From Bacillota bacterium (GTDB lineage Bacteria > Bacillota > Bacilli > Paenibacillales > NBRC-103111), in assembly GCA_023386955.1 (NCBI GenBank), contig JAEWIS010000023.1:1-64000 (forward strand): a stretch of DNA of 64,000 nucleotides. Direction: 5' to 3'. Shown one piece after another: positions 55,243 through 64,000 of the stretch. Position numbers and translations under genes: made by a program. Position 1 is the first letter of the stretch. The number at the start of each line of letters is the position of its first letter. The notes below the pieces were generated by a model, which did no database searches, was not told where the DNA came from, and saw only the letters and a program-made list of their open reading frames with translations.

Positions 55243-56123
55243 GTGAAGCTGCAGTCGGCAGACTTAGAAGCGGCAAGCTAAAAAGTAAAAAACGGAATGA
55301 ACGCATTTTGAATGTGATAACGATGGTGACGGTCATTTTCTTTGCCATCCTCGCGCTTTTTCCGATCTGGTGGATTTTCCGAACGTCGCTGATGACCAAT
55401 GCCGAAATCTACCGGTATCCGCCATCTCTATTACCCGGCAAATGGCTGTTTTCCAACTATGAAAAAACATTAGGCGTGTTCAAGTATTGGGAATATCTGT
55501 TGAATACCATGGTAATTATTGTCCCCTCCTGCTTGGCAGGAACATTTACGGCCACCTTATGCGGATATGCTTTTGCAAGATTAAGATTTAGAGGGAAAAA
55601 GATCATCTGGACGTTGGTAGTCGGCTCCATGCTTTTGCCTACCATGGTGACCCTCATTCCTCTATACATTGCATGGACGCAGGGGCTGGGGATCCGTGAC
55701 AGCTATTTACCGATCATTCTGCCATATTTCTGCGGCGGAGGAGCCTTTAATATCTTCTTGATCCGGCAGTTTATTATGACCATACCCAGGGAGCTGGACC
55801 AGGCCGCAACCATCGACGGTGCCGGATACTTCCGCATTTTGTTCCACATTATTTTACCGGCCATCAGGCCAGCCATGATCGTCGTAGCCTTGTTTATTTT
55901 CATTGGTCTGTGGAATGATTTGCTCCAGCAGCTGGTTTATATTAATTCAAGCAATAAATACACCATTGCATTGGGGCTTACTAATTTTAGAGGCCAGTTA
56001 AAGACGGATTGGGCATCGACGATGGCAGCCACCTGCCTGTCCTTTGCTCCGGGGGTGATTTTTTATCTGATTGGCCAAAAATATTTTGTTGAAGGCATTA
56101 CGATGACGGGGATGAAGGGTTAG
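55239..56123 (+). CDS. Sugar ABC transporter permease (MalG type)
   Basis: The second membrane subunit, 294 residues, with EAA loop LDQAATIDGAGYFRILFHIILP and the C-terminal YFVEGITMTGMKG. Start ATG after GGAAGGAGGGG; the frame from 55209 was rejected. It pairs with the preceding permease. An ATPase is again absent. Confidence 0.92.
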   Translation: MSEAAVGRLRSGKLKSKKRNERILNVITMVTVIFFAILALFPIWWIFRTSLMTNAEIYRYPPSLLPGKWLFSNYEKTLGVFKYWEYLLNTMVIIVPSCLAGTFTATLCGYAFARLRFRGKKIIWTLVVGSMLLPTMVTLIPLYIAWTQGLGIRDSYLPIILPYFCGGGAFNIFLIRQFIMTIPRELDQAATIDGAGYFRILFHIILPAIRPAMIVVALFIFIGLWNDLLQQLVYINSSNKYTIALGLTNFRGQLKTDWASTMAATCLSFAPGVIFYLIGQKYFVEGITMTGMKG

Positions 56124-56155
56124 GCTGTCTACCGAGTGGAAGGAGAGAAAGCTGC

Positions 56156-58057
56156 ATGAAAGTTAGACTGCATGATCAATTTTGGCAACCCAAGGTGAGG
56201 CAGACCGTTCAGGAAACGATTCCGTACCAGTGGAAAGCACTGAACGACGAAATTGAAGGTGCGGAGCCGAGTCACGCCATAGAAAACCTGCGCATCACGG
56301 CAGGGGAGAAAACCGGGGCTTTTTATGGCATGGTCTTCCAAGACAGCGACGTGGCCAAATGGATCGAGGCTGCGGCTTACAGCCTGAGACACTCTCCGGA
56401 CCCGGGGCTCGAAGGGGTGATTGATGCTGTTGTGGACTTGATGAAGCGGGCCCAACAGCCGGACGGCTACCTGAACACGTACTTTACGGTTGCGGCACCG
56501 GAGCAGCGTTGGCATGATTTCGCCTTTGGGCATGAGCTTTATTGTGCGGGTCACCTGATGGAGGCAGCGGTTGCGTACTTCGAGGCCACCCAAAAGCGGA
56601 CCTTCTTGGATATGATGTGCCGTTACGCCGATTATATAGACCGGGTGATAGGCCCTGATCCTGACAAAATGCGGGTCTACTGCGGCCATGAGGAAATTGA
56701 GCTTGCTCTGGTTAAGCTGTACCGGATAACGAACGAGCTGCGGTATTTGAATTTAAGCCGGTATTTCGTGGAGGAGCGGGGCAAACAGCCCAGCTTCCTA
56801 AAGGAGGACCCCGGATTCGGCGCCCCGTCCAAGGACCGCTGGTTCGAGCTGGATTATCATCAGGCCCATGATCCTGTAAGAGAGCAGCACACGGCGGAGG
56901 GGCATGCCGTACGTGCCATGTATCTGTATTCGGCCATGGCGGACCTGGCAAAGGCTTGCGGGGATGAGACGCTGACCGAGGCGCTTCGCAAGCTCTGGCA
57001 TCATGTAACCTCCAAGCGGATGTATATTACAGGAGGACTGGGCTCTCAAGGGCATGGCGAACGGTTCACCATCGACTACGATCTGCCCAACGATACGGCT
57101 TATACCGAAACATGCGCATCCATCGGCCTTGTCATGTGGGCATTCCGCATGCTTCAGCTGGAGACGGACAGCCGGTACGGGGATGTGATGGAGCGGGTTT
57201 TATATAACGGGATGCTGAGCGGGATGTCGCTGGACGGTACACGTTATTTTTACGTCAATCCCTTGGAGGTTCATCCTGCAGTCACGCAATACCGTCACGA
57301 TATGCAGCATGTCAAAACCGAGCGTGTGCCTTGGTTCGGCTGTGCTTGCTGTCCCCCTAACCTGGCGCGGATCCTGACATCGTTAGATACGTACTTTTTT
57401 ACACAAAACGGGACAACGGTGATGATGCATCTTTATGCCTCCAATGAAAGTACATTTGATGTCCAAGGAAAAAGGCTGATCCTGCACACCAACACCCGTT
57501 ATCCATGGGACGGAGAGATCCGGGTTGGACTGGAGCTGGATGAGGCAGTCAGCTGCACCCTTTCCTTCCGGGTTCCGTCCTGGTGCAGAACTCCCCGGAT
57601 AACAGTTAACGGGGAGACGCTGGATTTGAGCGCCATCACAGAGCATGGCTACGCCCAGATCAACAGACAGTGGATGAATCAGGACGAAATTTTGCTCCAT
57701 TTTGCTATGGCTGCTGAGCGTATCGAGTCCAATCCCAAGGTGCACGAGAATGCCGGAAAGGTTGCTTTGCAATATGGCCCGTTGGTGTATTGCCTGGAAC
57801 AAGCGGATAACGGCCCGGATCTTACGGATATCTGCCTTCCCGTAAATGCTGAATTCGAAGCGGGCTACAGGGACGATATTCTGGGTGGTATTGTGGTGTT
57901 GTCCGGGCAGGGGCTGCGTTCTGATCCCTCCTGGATGGATGAGCTGTACAGACCTGTCATCAGGGAGGACAGAAGCGTCAGCGTTTTGGCCGTTCCCTAC
58001 GCATACTGGGGGAACCGGGAGCCGGGAGAAATGACGGTTTGGATCCGCTCGAAATAA
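56156..58057 (+). CDS. GH127 beta-L-arabinofuranosidase
   Basis: A cytoplasmic enzyme of 633 residues (DUF1680 family) that releases L-arabinose from beta-linked arabinofuranosides such as those on extensin-type plant glycoproteins. It keeps every key position of the Bifidobacterium enzyme HypBA1 as I recall it: acid/base Glu302, zinc ligands Glu318, Cys320, Cys398 and Cys399, with Cys398 as nucleophile (motifs ETCASIG and CACCPPN). (alpha/alpha)6 barrel followed by beta domains. Ribosome site GGAAGGAG. Last gene of the ABC operon. Confidence 0.93.
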   Translation: MKVRLHDQFWQPKVRQTVQETIPYQWKALNDEIEGAEPSHAIENLRITAGEKTGAFYGMVFQDSDVAKWIEAAAYSLRHSPDPGLEGVIDAVVDLMKRAQQPDGYLNTYFTVAAPEQRWHDFAFGHELYCAGHLMEAAVAYFEATQKRTFLDMMCRYADYIDRVIGPDPDKMRVYCGHEEIELALVKLYRITNELRYLNLSRYFVEERGKQPSFLKEDPGFGAPSKDRWFELDYHQAHDPVREQHTAEGHAVRAMYLYSAMADLAKACGDETLTEALRKLWHHVTSKRMYITGGLGSQGHGERFTIDYDLPNDTAYTETCASIGLVMWAFRMLQLETDSRYGDVMERVLYNGMLSGMSLDGTRYFYVNPLEVHPAVTQYRHDMQHVKTERVPWFGCACCPPNLARILTSLDTYFFTQNGTTVMMHLYASNESTFDVQGKRLILHTNTRYPWDGEIRVGLELDEAVSCTLSFRVPSWCRTPRITVNGETLDLSAITEHGYAQINRQWMNQDEILLHFAMAAERIESNPKVHENAGKVALQYGPLVYCLEQADNGPDLTDICLPVNAEFEAGYRDDILGGIVVLSGQGLRSDPSWMDELYRPVIREDRSVSVLAVPYAYWGNREPGEMTVWIRSK

Positions 58058-58129
58058 TAGCATCCTGTAAAGGCACCTTACTCCAAAACTCGGAAAGGGG
58101 GTGGCGATTAAGAACAAACGGTTGCCGGG

Positions 58130-58168
58130 AATGGGTTCTTATGATGGTTGTATAGGAACCCATTTTTT
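58130..58168 (+). terminator. Terminator of ABC-GH127 operon
   Basis: AATGGGTTC pairs with GAACCCATT, followed by TTTT. Confidence 0.75.
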
Positions 58169-58177
58169 GAACATGGA

Positions 58178-58194
58178 TTGAAAGCGATTACATT
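58178..58194 (+). promoter_or_regulatory. cre site before giant secreted gene
   Basis: TTGAAAGCGATTACATT matches the CcpA consensus WTGNAARCGNWWWCAWW at every position. It lies 44 bp before the next start codon, implying carbon catabolite repression. Confidence 0.8.
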
Positions 58195-58237
58195 TACGCA
58201 GGGCAAGAAGATAATAAGGAAGAAACGGGAGGTTAAG

Positions 58238-61200
58238 ATGAAAACGACTACAAAAAAGCTGGTGTCCCTTGCTGCCGCGATGTTGTTGTTTTCAGGGGTG
58301 CTGCCCTTGGGGAGTAGGAATGCGGTGCCTTCGGCAGCCGCTGCAGCGAATGGTATCTCCAATGCAAGCCTTTCTGCCAAAATCGGTGACTTGGGGCAAA
58401 TTGAGGAGCTTTATATCAAGAATAACCCGGTGAATAAAAACGGCAATCCGATTAACTTTGTTCTGCCTAACAATACGGCCCCGCAGGATGATGTCCAGCA
58501 CCAATGGATGGGTGAAATGATCTTTTCATACCGCACTGGTGACAGCAATCAATTCCCCAACAACCGGACCGGCTTCGTGGAGGTGGACACCAACAAAACA
58601 TTAGCAGCCGGTGGTTCAACCAAATTTTCAGCCATCAATCCGAATAACCCTTATATTGCCAAGACCGTCTCGCCGGACGGCAAAAAAGTGGAGGTTAACT
58701 TCAAAGGACAGGACTTGAACTCCACTGCCAATCGGGTGATGAAGGGTTTTGACGTGAAGTCAGTATTTAATATGGATAGCGATGACGGTTCGATGCTGTG
58801 GGAAATCACGCTCAAAAATAAAAGCGGCAAATACATGGAATTCGGCGATATCGGTTTGCCGATGCCGTGGAATAACAAATACAGATCCGTATCAGATACC
58901 TATGACAACCGGGTTACCGTGCATCATTTTGCCGGCGCCGACAGCGGGTATTCCTATGCCATCCGTACCAGCGGTGAAGGCAATTTCATGCTGTTTACCC
59001 CTGTGCCGGATAGCGGCGCACGCATTGAATATGTGGATTATTGGTTAGGAGACGCGGGTGAGCTCCGTGCCGGAAGTGCGTACTCCAACTGGGTCGGTGA
59101 CAGCGGCGGCTGGTTTCCGGGACTGAATGTTCTGTATATCCACTCCAAGGATATCCAAAAAACCGGCCGCGGATATTTTACCGATGCCACCAGCCTGGTG
59201 TTGGGGCCGAATCAGGAAAAAACATACAAGTTCAAATTCTCTGCGGTTCGCGCAGGCGACAACAGTCCCCAGGTTAACGCCAACAGCCCCAATAACGCTT
59301 CTGCGTCCATGGAAGACCGGGAGGCCAATCTCCGCTCCATCCTGTACCAATCCGGTATGATTGATGCTGTGGCGCTGCCCGGCTTCCAAACGGCTATCAA
59401 CATGCCCGTAAAGCTAGATCTGCACTATAATGATAGTCTCATCGACGTACAGTCTGTAGAGATTCAGTCTGTTCACGAGAATGATCCGTTCGACGCGGCG
59501 CATATTCCCGAGATCAGGCCCGGGCAGACCAGAGCGGGAATGGTTAACAATTCCCGCGCCGGGCGCGGGCTTCCTGACGGAAACCCGGGCTATTCAGAAT
59601 CCGTCCGGTTTGTGGAAACCAAATTGATAAACGGGGAACAGCATCATATCTACGAGCTTACATTTGGCAGCATCGGCAATAATAGCGTTCGTGTGAACTA
59701 CAAGCTGAAGACGGGCAATGAGCAGGCAGATAAATTCACCCAGTTTGAATTCAATGTTCTGGCGGAGCTTGACCAAACGGTGCAGGCCCATTCCGAATTT
59801 ATGGTAGAGAACACGCAAGAAAAGGACCCCAGCCATCCTGCCTACGGCATCTACCGCGACTGGTATCTGACAACCGGTCTGGACACATCAATTAATCATT
59901 GGGGAGATGACTGGAGCCACGATAACATCAATTTTATGGTCCAGAAAAATGTCCTCGATCCGGATCCGGATGAAATCCGTTCCATTGAAAACTACCTGAT
60001 CGATTTTATGTGGAATACATTCATGAAAGATACACAAAGCAGCTTTACCGTTGCCAACTATCTGAAGGACTCCGGGGTTTATACGAATTCAACGAAGCCC
60101 TATACACGCACCTTCTCCGAAATCATGGAGGCAACGGGATTCTTCAATATGTACCGGATCCAAAAGTCGTATCCCCATCTGATGACGTATCGCGAAACAC
60201 CGCAATTTTATCTGGAAAAGGCTTATGGCATCTATTACAACCGCATCTCCAGCGGAGCTGTCGGATTCTATGGTGAACAGCAGATTCCGGATATGATTGA
60301 GGCCCTGAAGGAAGAGGGAATGCAAACCGAATATGAAAATTTGAAAATGAAGTTTGCCCAAACAAAAGGACGGAACGTGACCAATGCCGCTTATCCTTAC
60401 GGGTCGGAATTTGAATATGACAATACCGGTGAAGAAGGGGCCTATGCCGCAGCCAAGGCTCTGCGTACCTACTATCCCCAAGATGCGCGGGCCGGCGCAG
60501 CTTTGAAAAGTATGGGAATGGCTGATTTGAAGACCCGTGCCATGCGGGGCATTCAGCCCACTTGGTACTATTATTCCGTGCCAGTATTCCGTGCCGGAGA
60601 AGGCTGGTGGAACTTCCAATATACCGCCTCTCTGGCAGGATCCATCATGGATGACTGGCTTCGTTATCAGAATGACGGAAGGTCCCAGGACCAGACAGCC
60701 GTGGCCCAGCAGCGCAGCTATGCGGCGAAGCTATCCAACTTCAATGCTATCAATATGGGGCAGATTGCGGCACAATCTGTAGGCGGAATCTCCTGGAGAT
60801 ATAACGCCCAGAAGGGTGGAACCGGCACCAAAAACGTAAACGATGGCGGTACACGCGTGATGAATAACGGCTGGCAGGACTTCTCCGGCGAATCGGAGGA
60901 AGGGCTCTATGGTTCGCTGCTGCGCATTAGTTCGGATATTGTCACCGATCCGGTATTTGGGCTATTCGGGTATGGAGCTGTAGTCACAGATGAAGGGAAC
61001 CGCTACCATATCACACCCAAGGATGGTTTTGGCAAACGCATTAACCTGATCGGTGAAAATATCTACTTGTCCTCGGAGAGTGACAGAATCGAAAGCGCGC
61101 AGATTCAAAAAGACGGCAAAGCCTTTCATTTGCAGCTCTCGAATCTGGATGAAAAAGAGCATACTTCCAAAATTGTTTTTGATGGGGCGGGACTGGAAAA

Positions 61201-64000
61201 CGGCTATTATACCATGAAGCTGAACAATGCGGATGCCGGGCAGTTCTATGTCAAGGACAATAAGGGTGTGGCCCTGTATTACATGAGCGCTGCCCCTACG
61301 GCTGAATTGAGCATTCTTAAGGCAGCTACCGGTGAAAATCAAGCTCCGGAGGTAGCGGTGGAAACTACGACTCCCAATCCGCAGGCGCTGCTACCCCTTA
61401 TTCTAAACGGTATGGTAACCGATGACGGAGCACCGAATGGTTCGCTGGCCTACCAATGGGAGGTTGTCCGTACCCCGGAAGGCGGAACGCTAAGCTTCAC
61501 CAATCCTAAAGCAACCACCACACGGGCTGTCGTGACCAAAGGCGGCGCTTATACTGTCAGGCTTACTGCCAACGACGGGCAGTATAGCACCTCCGCTGAG
61601 CTGGCCGTTCAGATTGCCGCAGCGCCTGAGAAGCAGCCTCCAGTCATCGGCGAGGTGACGGCGGTTCAAGATGCATCGAATGGCAGTATTCTTGTATTAT
61701 CCGGTGCGGCGACCCCGGATCCGCTGTACAGCGCAGTATCCGAACCCCGTATGTCGTACGGGTGGACGCTTAAGCAAAGTCCGGCTGGCGCAGGGCCGAT
61801 TACTTTTGTAGGTGGGGATAAAGCGCAAGCATATGCCCGTGGCGCAAACAAGGCAGGGACCTATGTATTCACCTTTACGGCGGCTGACGAAGACAAGGTA
61901 GCCAGTAAGGATGTTACGATCCGGATTGCACAAGACCATGATGGTTCCTATAGGGCAATCAGTGTTGTGACTCAAAAAGGTACAGCACCGTCCCTTCCCA
62001 GTCAGGTGGATGTTCTGTTCGATAACGGCTTCACGAAAGCTAACGTTTCGTGGAACGGATATGATCCGGCCAGCTATGCCAATGAAGGTGAATTCGTAGT
62101 CACGGGTAATATTACAGGCATCAGTTCGCAGGCACGCGTCACCGTATATGTGGTGAAATCACAGCCTAATAATAATGCGCTGACTGCAAGACCTACGGCC
62201 AGCTTCTCCGGCGGTGACGGCTACCCGGAGGCATTGAACAACGGTTTCGATCCCAAGAGCTCAGCTGATTTTTCTCCCACCAAGGGAGCGGCGAACAGCG
62301 CCTGGCATAACTGGGGGAAAGAAGGGGACCCTGCATGGATCATGTATCAATGGGATGAAGCGTTCCTGGTGTCGTCTATGGATGTGTATGTGTTCCGGGA
62401 CGGCTCCGGAAATTTCCAGCCCACCGACATGAAGCTCCAGCTTCGTGATAATAACGGCAATTGGTATACGCCAAGAGCTGTGAGCGGGCTCGGAAATGCA
62501 TTGAACAAATACAACATAACCACCTTTGAGCCTGCTTATATTACTGGAGCACGCCTTGATATGAAGCCCGTTGCCGTGGGTACCGGTATTCTGGAATGGA
62601 AGGTCAACGGCTATACAAGCGGTGTGGACAAAACGGAGCTGGCAAAGCTATACAGCTATGCGGATACATTAAAGGCGGCTAACTTTACCGGTGAAGGTCT
62701 GGCGCCCATAGCTGTCGCCAAGGCCAACGCATCCGCCGTGATGGGCAACAAGGCTGCTACAGAGGAGCTGGTTGCCCAGGCGATTACAAGGCTGCTGACC
62801 GATCTGCGGCTGCTCACTCCGCGCGAGCATAATATGGCGTTTGCCGCCAGTGCTTCCGCCAGCTACACGTCATCCTGGGAAAGTCTCCCTGCAATCAATG
62901 ACGGAAGAAAGGACACTGCCAATATCCCCCATTGGGGTACATGGGGCGTAACCAGCTCTGAGGAATGGGTGCAGTATGATTGGCCGCAGGGGGCGACCCT
63001 CCAAAGTTCAAATTTGATGCTGTGGACGGATAATGGCGGCATCCTTGGTCCCTCCAAAATCACATATTCGTACATTCCTAAGGATAGTGCAACGAATGCA
63101 TGGGTTACGGCAGGAACGGTAACCACCGGCATCGTCGTGAAGGATACTCCGGTGGGGGCCAACAATAGCTATACATTTACCCCTTCATTGGAGGTGAAGT
63201 CGCTGCGTGTTACGTTGACCAAGCAAGTACGGGACGGTAATGGTGTAGGGTTGTGGGAATGGGAGGTTTTCACCGGGGAGTCCAACCAGAACCAACCGGC
63301 ACCTGTGACACCGGCAGGGGTTGCACCGGCAGCCTTCAACGGCAGCGATGGAAAGCTCATTGGTGTGACGGTGAAAATGGAGTATAGAAAGGAAGGCACC
63401 GCAGAATATACTCCGGTTACTGGAGAGGAGGTCACTGATCTTGCTGCCGGCAAGTACTATGTCCGGTACATGAAGGCGGGTACACTCCAGGCCAGTCCGG
63501 ATAAGGAGGTTGTGATTCCAGAGGGCGAGAAGTCGCTTTCATACCGGCTGAGCGGGCCAGGCTCCGTACAGACGGGAGAAGCCTTCCAACTGGTTTATGG
63601 TTTGTCCAATGTAACCGGCAGTGTATATGCCAAATCCGTAACGGTCCATTACAATCCTGCGGAGCTGGAATTTGTAGACGTGAGCTCCTTGCTGGACGGC
63701 TTCAGCGTAGTGGGAAGTGTCTATGGTCCAGGAACGTACCGGGTTATCGAGGCAAGCACAGGCCCGTCTCCGGTGACCGGTACAGTGGATCTTCTTTCAT
63801 TGACCTTCAAGGCTATGCATCAGTCGGTTACGACGAGTGTTTATATGAGTGGAATCGTGCTGGGTGACCAGCTCGGCAATGAGCAGATCGTAAGCAATGG
63901 GAATTCCCACCAGATTACCATTGTTGCTCCGGATAAGACTGAGTTGTCGGCAATCCTCGCCGAGGCTTCAGAAGCTGCTGCCAACGCGAAGGTTCTGAAT
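58238..64000 (+). CDS. Giant secreted multidomain protein, DUF5695-like (partial)
   Basis: At least 1921 residues, running off the right edge. Signal peptide 1-36 (KKLVSLAAAMLLFSGVLPLG, ending PSAAAAA). Residues 38-1020 look like one large catalytic-size region (QHQWMGEMIFSYRTGD, YWLGDAGELRAGSAYS, NHWGDDWSHDNINF); I recall this pattern as DUF5695, possibly a glycosidase or lyase with an alpha toroid. Then two PKD/Ig-like domains (1035-1230), Big_4-like (1240-1310), F5/8-type sugar-binding (1310-1460), FIVAR-like helices, a second F5/8-type domain (1530-1685), a cohesin-like domain (1765-1900, VTVHYNPAELEFVDV) and the start of another FIVAR. Ribosome site GGGAGG. A cre site and terminator precede it. 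It probably attacks a plant polymer outside the cell. Confidence 0.75.
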   Translation, partial: MKTTTKKLVSLAAAMLLFSGVLPLGSRNAVPSAAAAANGISNASLSAKIGDLGQIEELYIKNNPVNKNGNPINFVLPNNTAPQDDVQHQWMGEMIFSYRTGDSNQFPNNRTGFVEVDTNKTLAAGGSTKFSAINPNNPYIAKTVSPDGKKVEVNFKGQDLNSTANRVMKGFDVKSVFNMDSDDGSMLWEITLKNKSGKYMEFGDIGLPMPWNNKYRSVSDTYDNRVTVHHFAGADSGYSYAIRTSGEGNFMLFTPVPDSGARIEYVDYWLGDAGELRAGSAYSNWVGDSGGWFPGLNVLYIHSKDIQKTGRGYFTDATSLVLGPNQEKTYKFKFSAVRAGDNSPQVNANSPNNASASMEDREANLRSILYQSGMIDAVALPGFQTAINMPVKLDLHYNDSLIDVQSVEIQSVHENDPFDAAHIPEIRPGQTRAGMVNNSRAGRGLPDGNPGYSESVRFVETKLINGEQHHIYELTFGSIGNNSVRVNYKLKTGNEQADKFTQFEFNVLAELDQTVQAHSEFMVENTQEKDPSHPAYGIYRDWYLTTGLDTSINHWGDDWSHDNINFMVQKNVLDPDPDEIRSIENYLIDFMWNTFMKDTQSSFTVANYLKDSGVYTNSTKPYTRTFSEIMEATGFFNMYRIQKSYPHLMTYRETPQFYLEKAYGIYYNRISSGAVGFYGEQQIPDMIEALKEEGMQTEYENLKMKFAQTKGRNVTNAAYPYGSEFEYDNTGEEGAYAAAKALRTYYPQDARAGAALKSMGMADLKTRAMRGIQPTWYYYSVPVFRAGEGWWNFQYTASLAGSIMDDWLRYQNDGRSQDQTAVAQQRSYAAKLSNFNAINMGQIAAQSVGGISWRYNAQKGGTGTKNVNDGGTRVMNNGWQDFSGESEEGLYGSLLRISSDIVTDPVFGLFGYGAVVTDEGNRYHITPKDGFGKRINLIGENIYLSSESDRIESAQIQKDGKAFHLQLSNLDEKEHTSKIVFDGAGLENGYYTMKLNNADAGQFYVKDNKGVALYYMSAAPTAELSILKAATGENQAPEVAVETTTPNPQALLPLILNGMVTDDGAPNGSLAYQWEVVRTPEGGTLSFTNPKATTTRAVVTKGGAYTVRLTANDGQYSTSAELAVQIAAAPEKQPPVIGEVTAVQDASNGSILVLSGAATPDPLYSAVSEPRMSYGWTLKQSPAGAGPITFVGGDKAQAYARGANKAGTYVFTFTAADEDKVASKDVTIRIAQDHDGSYRAISVVTQKGTAPSLPSQVDVLFDNGFTKANVSWNGYDPASYANEGEFVVTGNITGISSQARVTVYVVKSQPNNNALTARPTASFSGGDGYPEALNNGFDPKSSADFSPTKGAANSAWHNWGKEGDPAWIMYQWDEAFLVSSMDVYVFRDGSGNFQPTDMKLQLRDNNGNWYTPRAVSGLGNALNKYNITTFEPAYITGARLDMKPVAVGTGILEWKVNGYTSGVDKTELAKLYSYADTLKAANFTGEGLAPIAVAKANASAVMGNKAATEELVAQAITRLLTDLRLLTPREHNMAFAASASASYTSSWESLPAINDGRKDTANIPHWGTWGVTSSEEWVQYDWPQGATLQSSNLMLWTDNGGILGPSKITYSYIPKDSATNAWVTAGTVTTGIVVKDTPVGANNSYTFTPSLEVKSLRVTLTKQVRDGNGVGLWEWEVFTGESNQNQPAPVTPAGVAPAAFNGSDGKLIGVTVKMEYRKEGTAEYTPVTGEEVTDLAAGKYYVRYMKAGTLQASPDKEVVIPEGEKSLSYRLSGPGSVQTGEAFQLVYGLSNVTGSVYAKSVTVHYNPAELEFVDVSSLLDGFSVVGSVYGPGTYRVIEASTGPSPVTGTVDLLSLTFKAMHQSVTTSVYMSGIVLGDQLGNEQIVSNGNSHQITIVAPDKTELSAILAEASEAAANAKVLN

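Overview
The window looks like a chromosomal piece of a Paenibacillus-type Gram-positive soil or plant-associated bacterium. The evidence is two LplB/YtcP-style sugar ABC operons, very large secreted proteins (one ending in SLH cell-wall anchors, one carrying a cohesin-like domain), the Bacillales housekeeping markers yqzE, yqhG, yqhH, argS and dat, strong AGGAGG ribosome sites, CcpA-type cre sites and an NrdR-controlled B12-dependent ribonucleotide reductase. Most genes are GC-rich. The stretches at about 37.2-39.7 kb and 44.1-50 kb are visibly more AT-rich and look partly acquired; the first contains a decayed IS256-type transposase.

Layout. 0.6-6.3 kb: permease, permease, lipoprotein and a toroid-like putative carbohydrate enzyme. 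6.7-12.8 kb: a 2036-residue secreted beta-helix/SLH protein. 13.5-21.1 kb (minus strand): a mutarotase-like protein, a 1388-residue GH2 enzyme and a GH94 phosphorylase, next to a divergent AraC regulator that appears to have a leaderless mRNA. 22.1-28.9 kb: two MarR regulators, a 14-helix MFS exporter, a CBS protein, a DUF3788-like protein, a frameshifted AEC transporter and a pectin-type SGNH esterase. 29.5-37.1 kb: argS, an acetyltransferase, yqzE, a secreted protein, yqhG and yqhH. 37.2-41 kb: IS remnant, paralogous membrane-anchored proteins, a truncated gene, dat. 41.2-43.9 kb: class II ribonucleotide reductase. 44-50 kb: MMPL transporter, small proteins, membrane protein and a chemoreceptor-like protein. 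50-64 kb: an arabinose-polymer locus (GH51 and AraC divergent from an ABC transporter and GH127), then a giant secreted protein that runs off the window.

The sugar genes form self-contained import-and-cleave units: a binding lipoprotein and two permeases bring in oligosaccharides, cytoplasmic enzymes (GH127, GH51, GH2, GH94) split them, and surface proteins work on the polymer outside. AraC proteins and cre sites would tie expression to substrate and to carbon status.

The most unusual feature is non-coding. Seven intergenic regions, holding eight copies in all, carry a four-unit repeat with fixed geometry. Units of about 22 bp start about 50, then about 60, then about 50 bp apart. Where units are asymmetric the first two point one way and the last two the other. 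Unit sequence differs between loci while the spacing is kept, which suggests selection on a folded structure or on an unknown mobile or processing system. A related 52-bp tandem hairpin array lies at 6.4 kb. A second signal is a shared 20-bp element exactly 32 bp upstream of the -10 boxes of both the MMPL transporter and the chemoreceptor-like gene.
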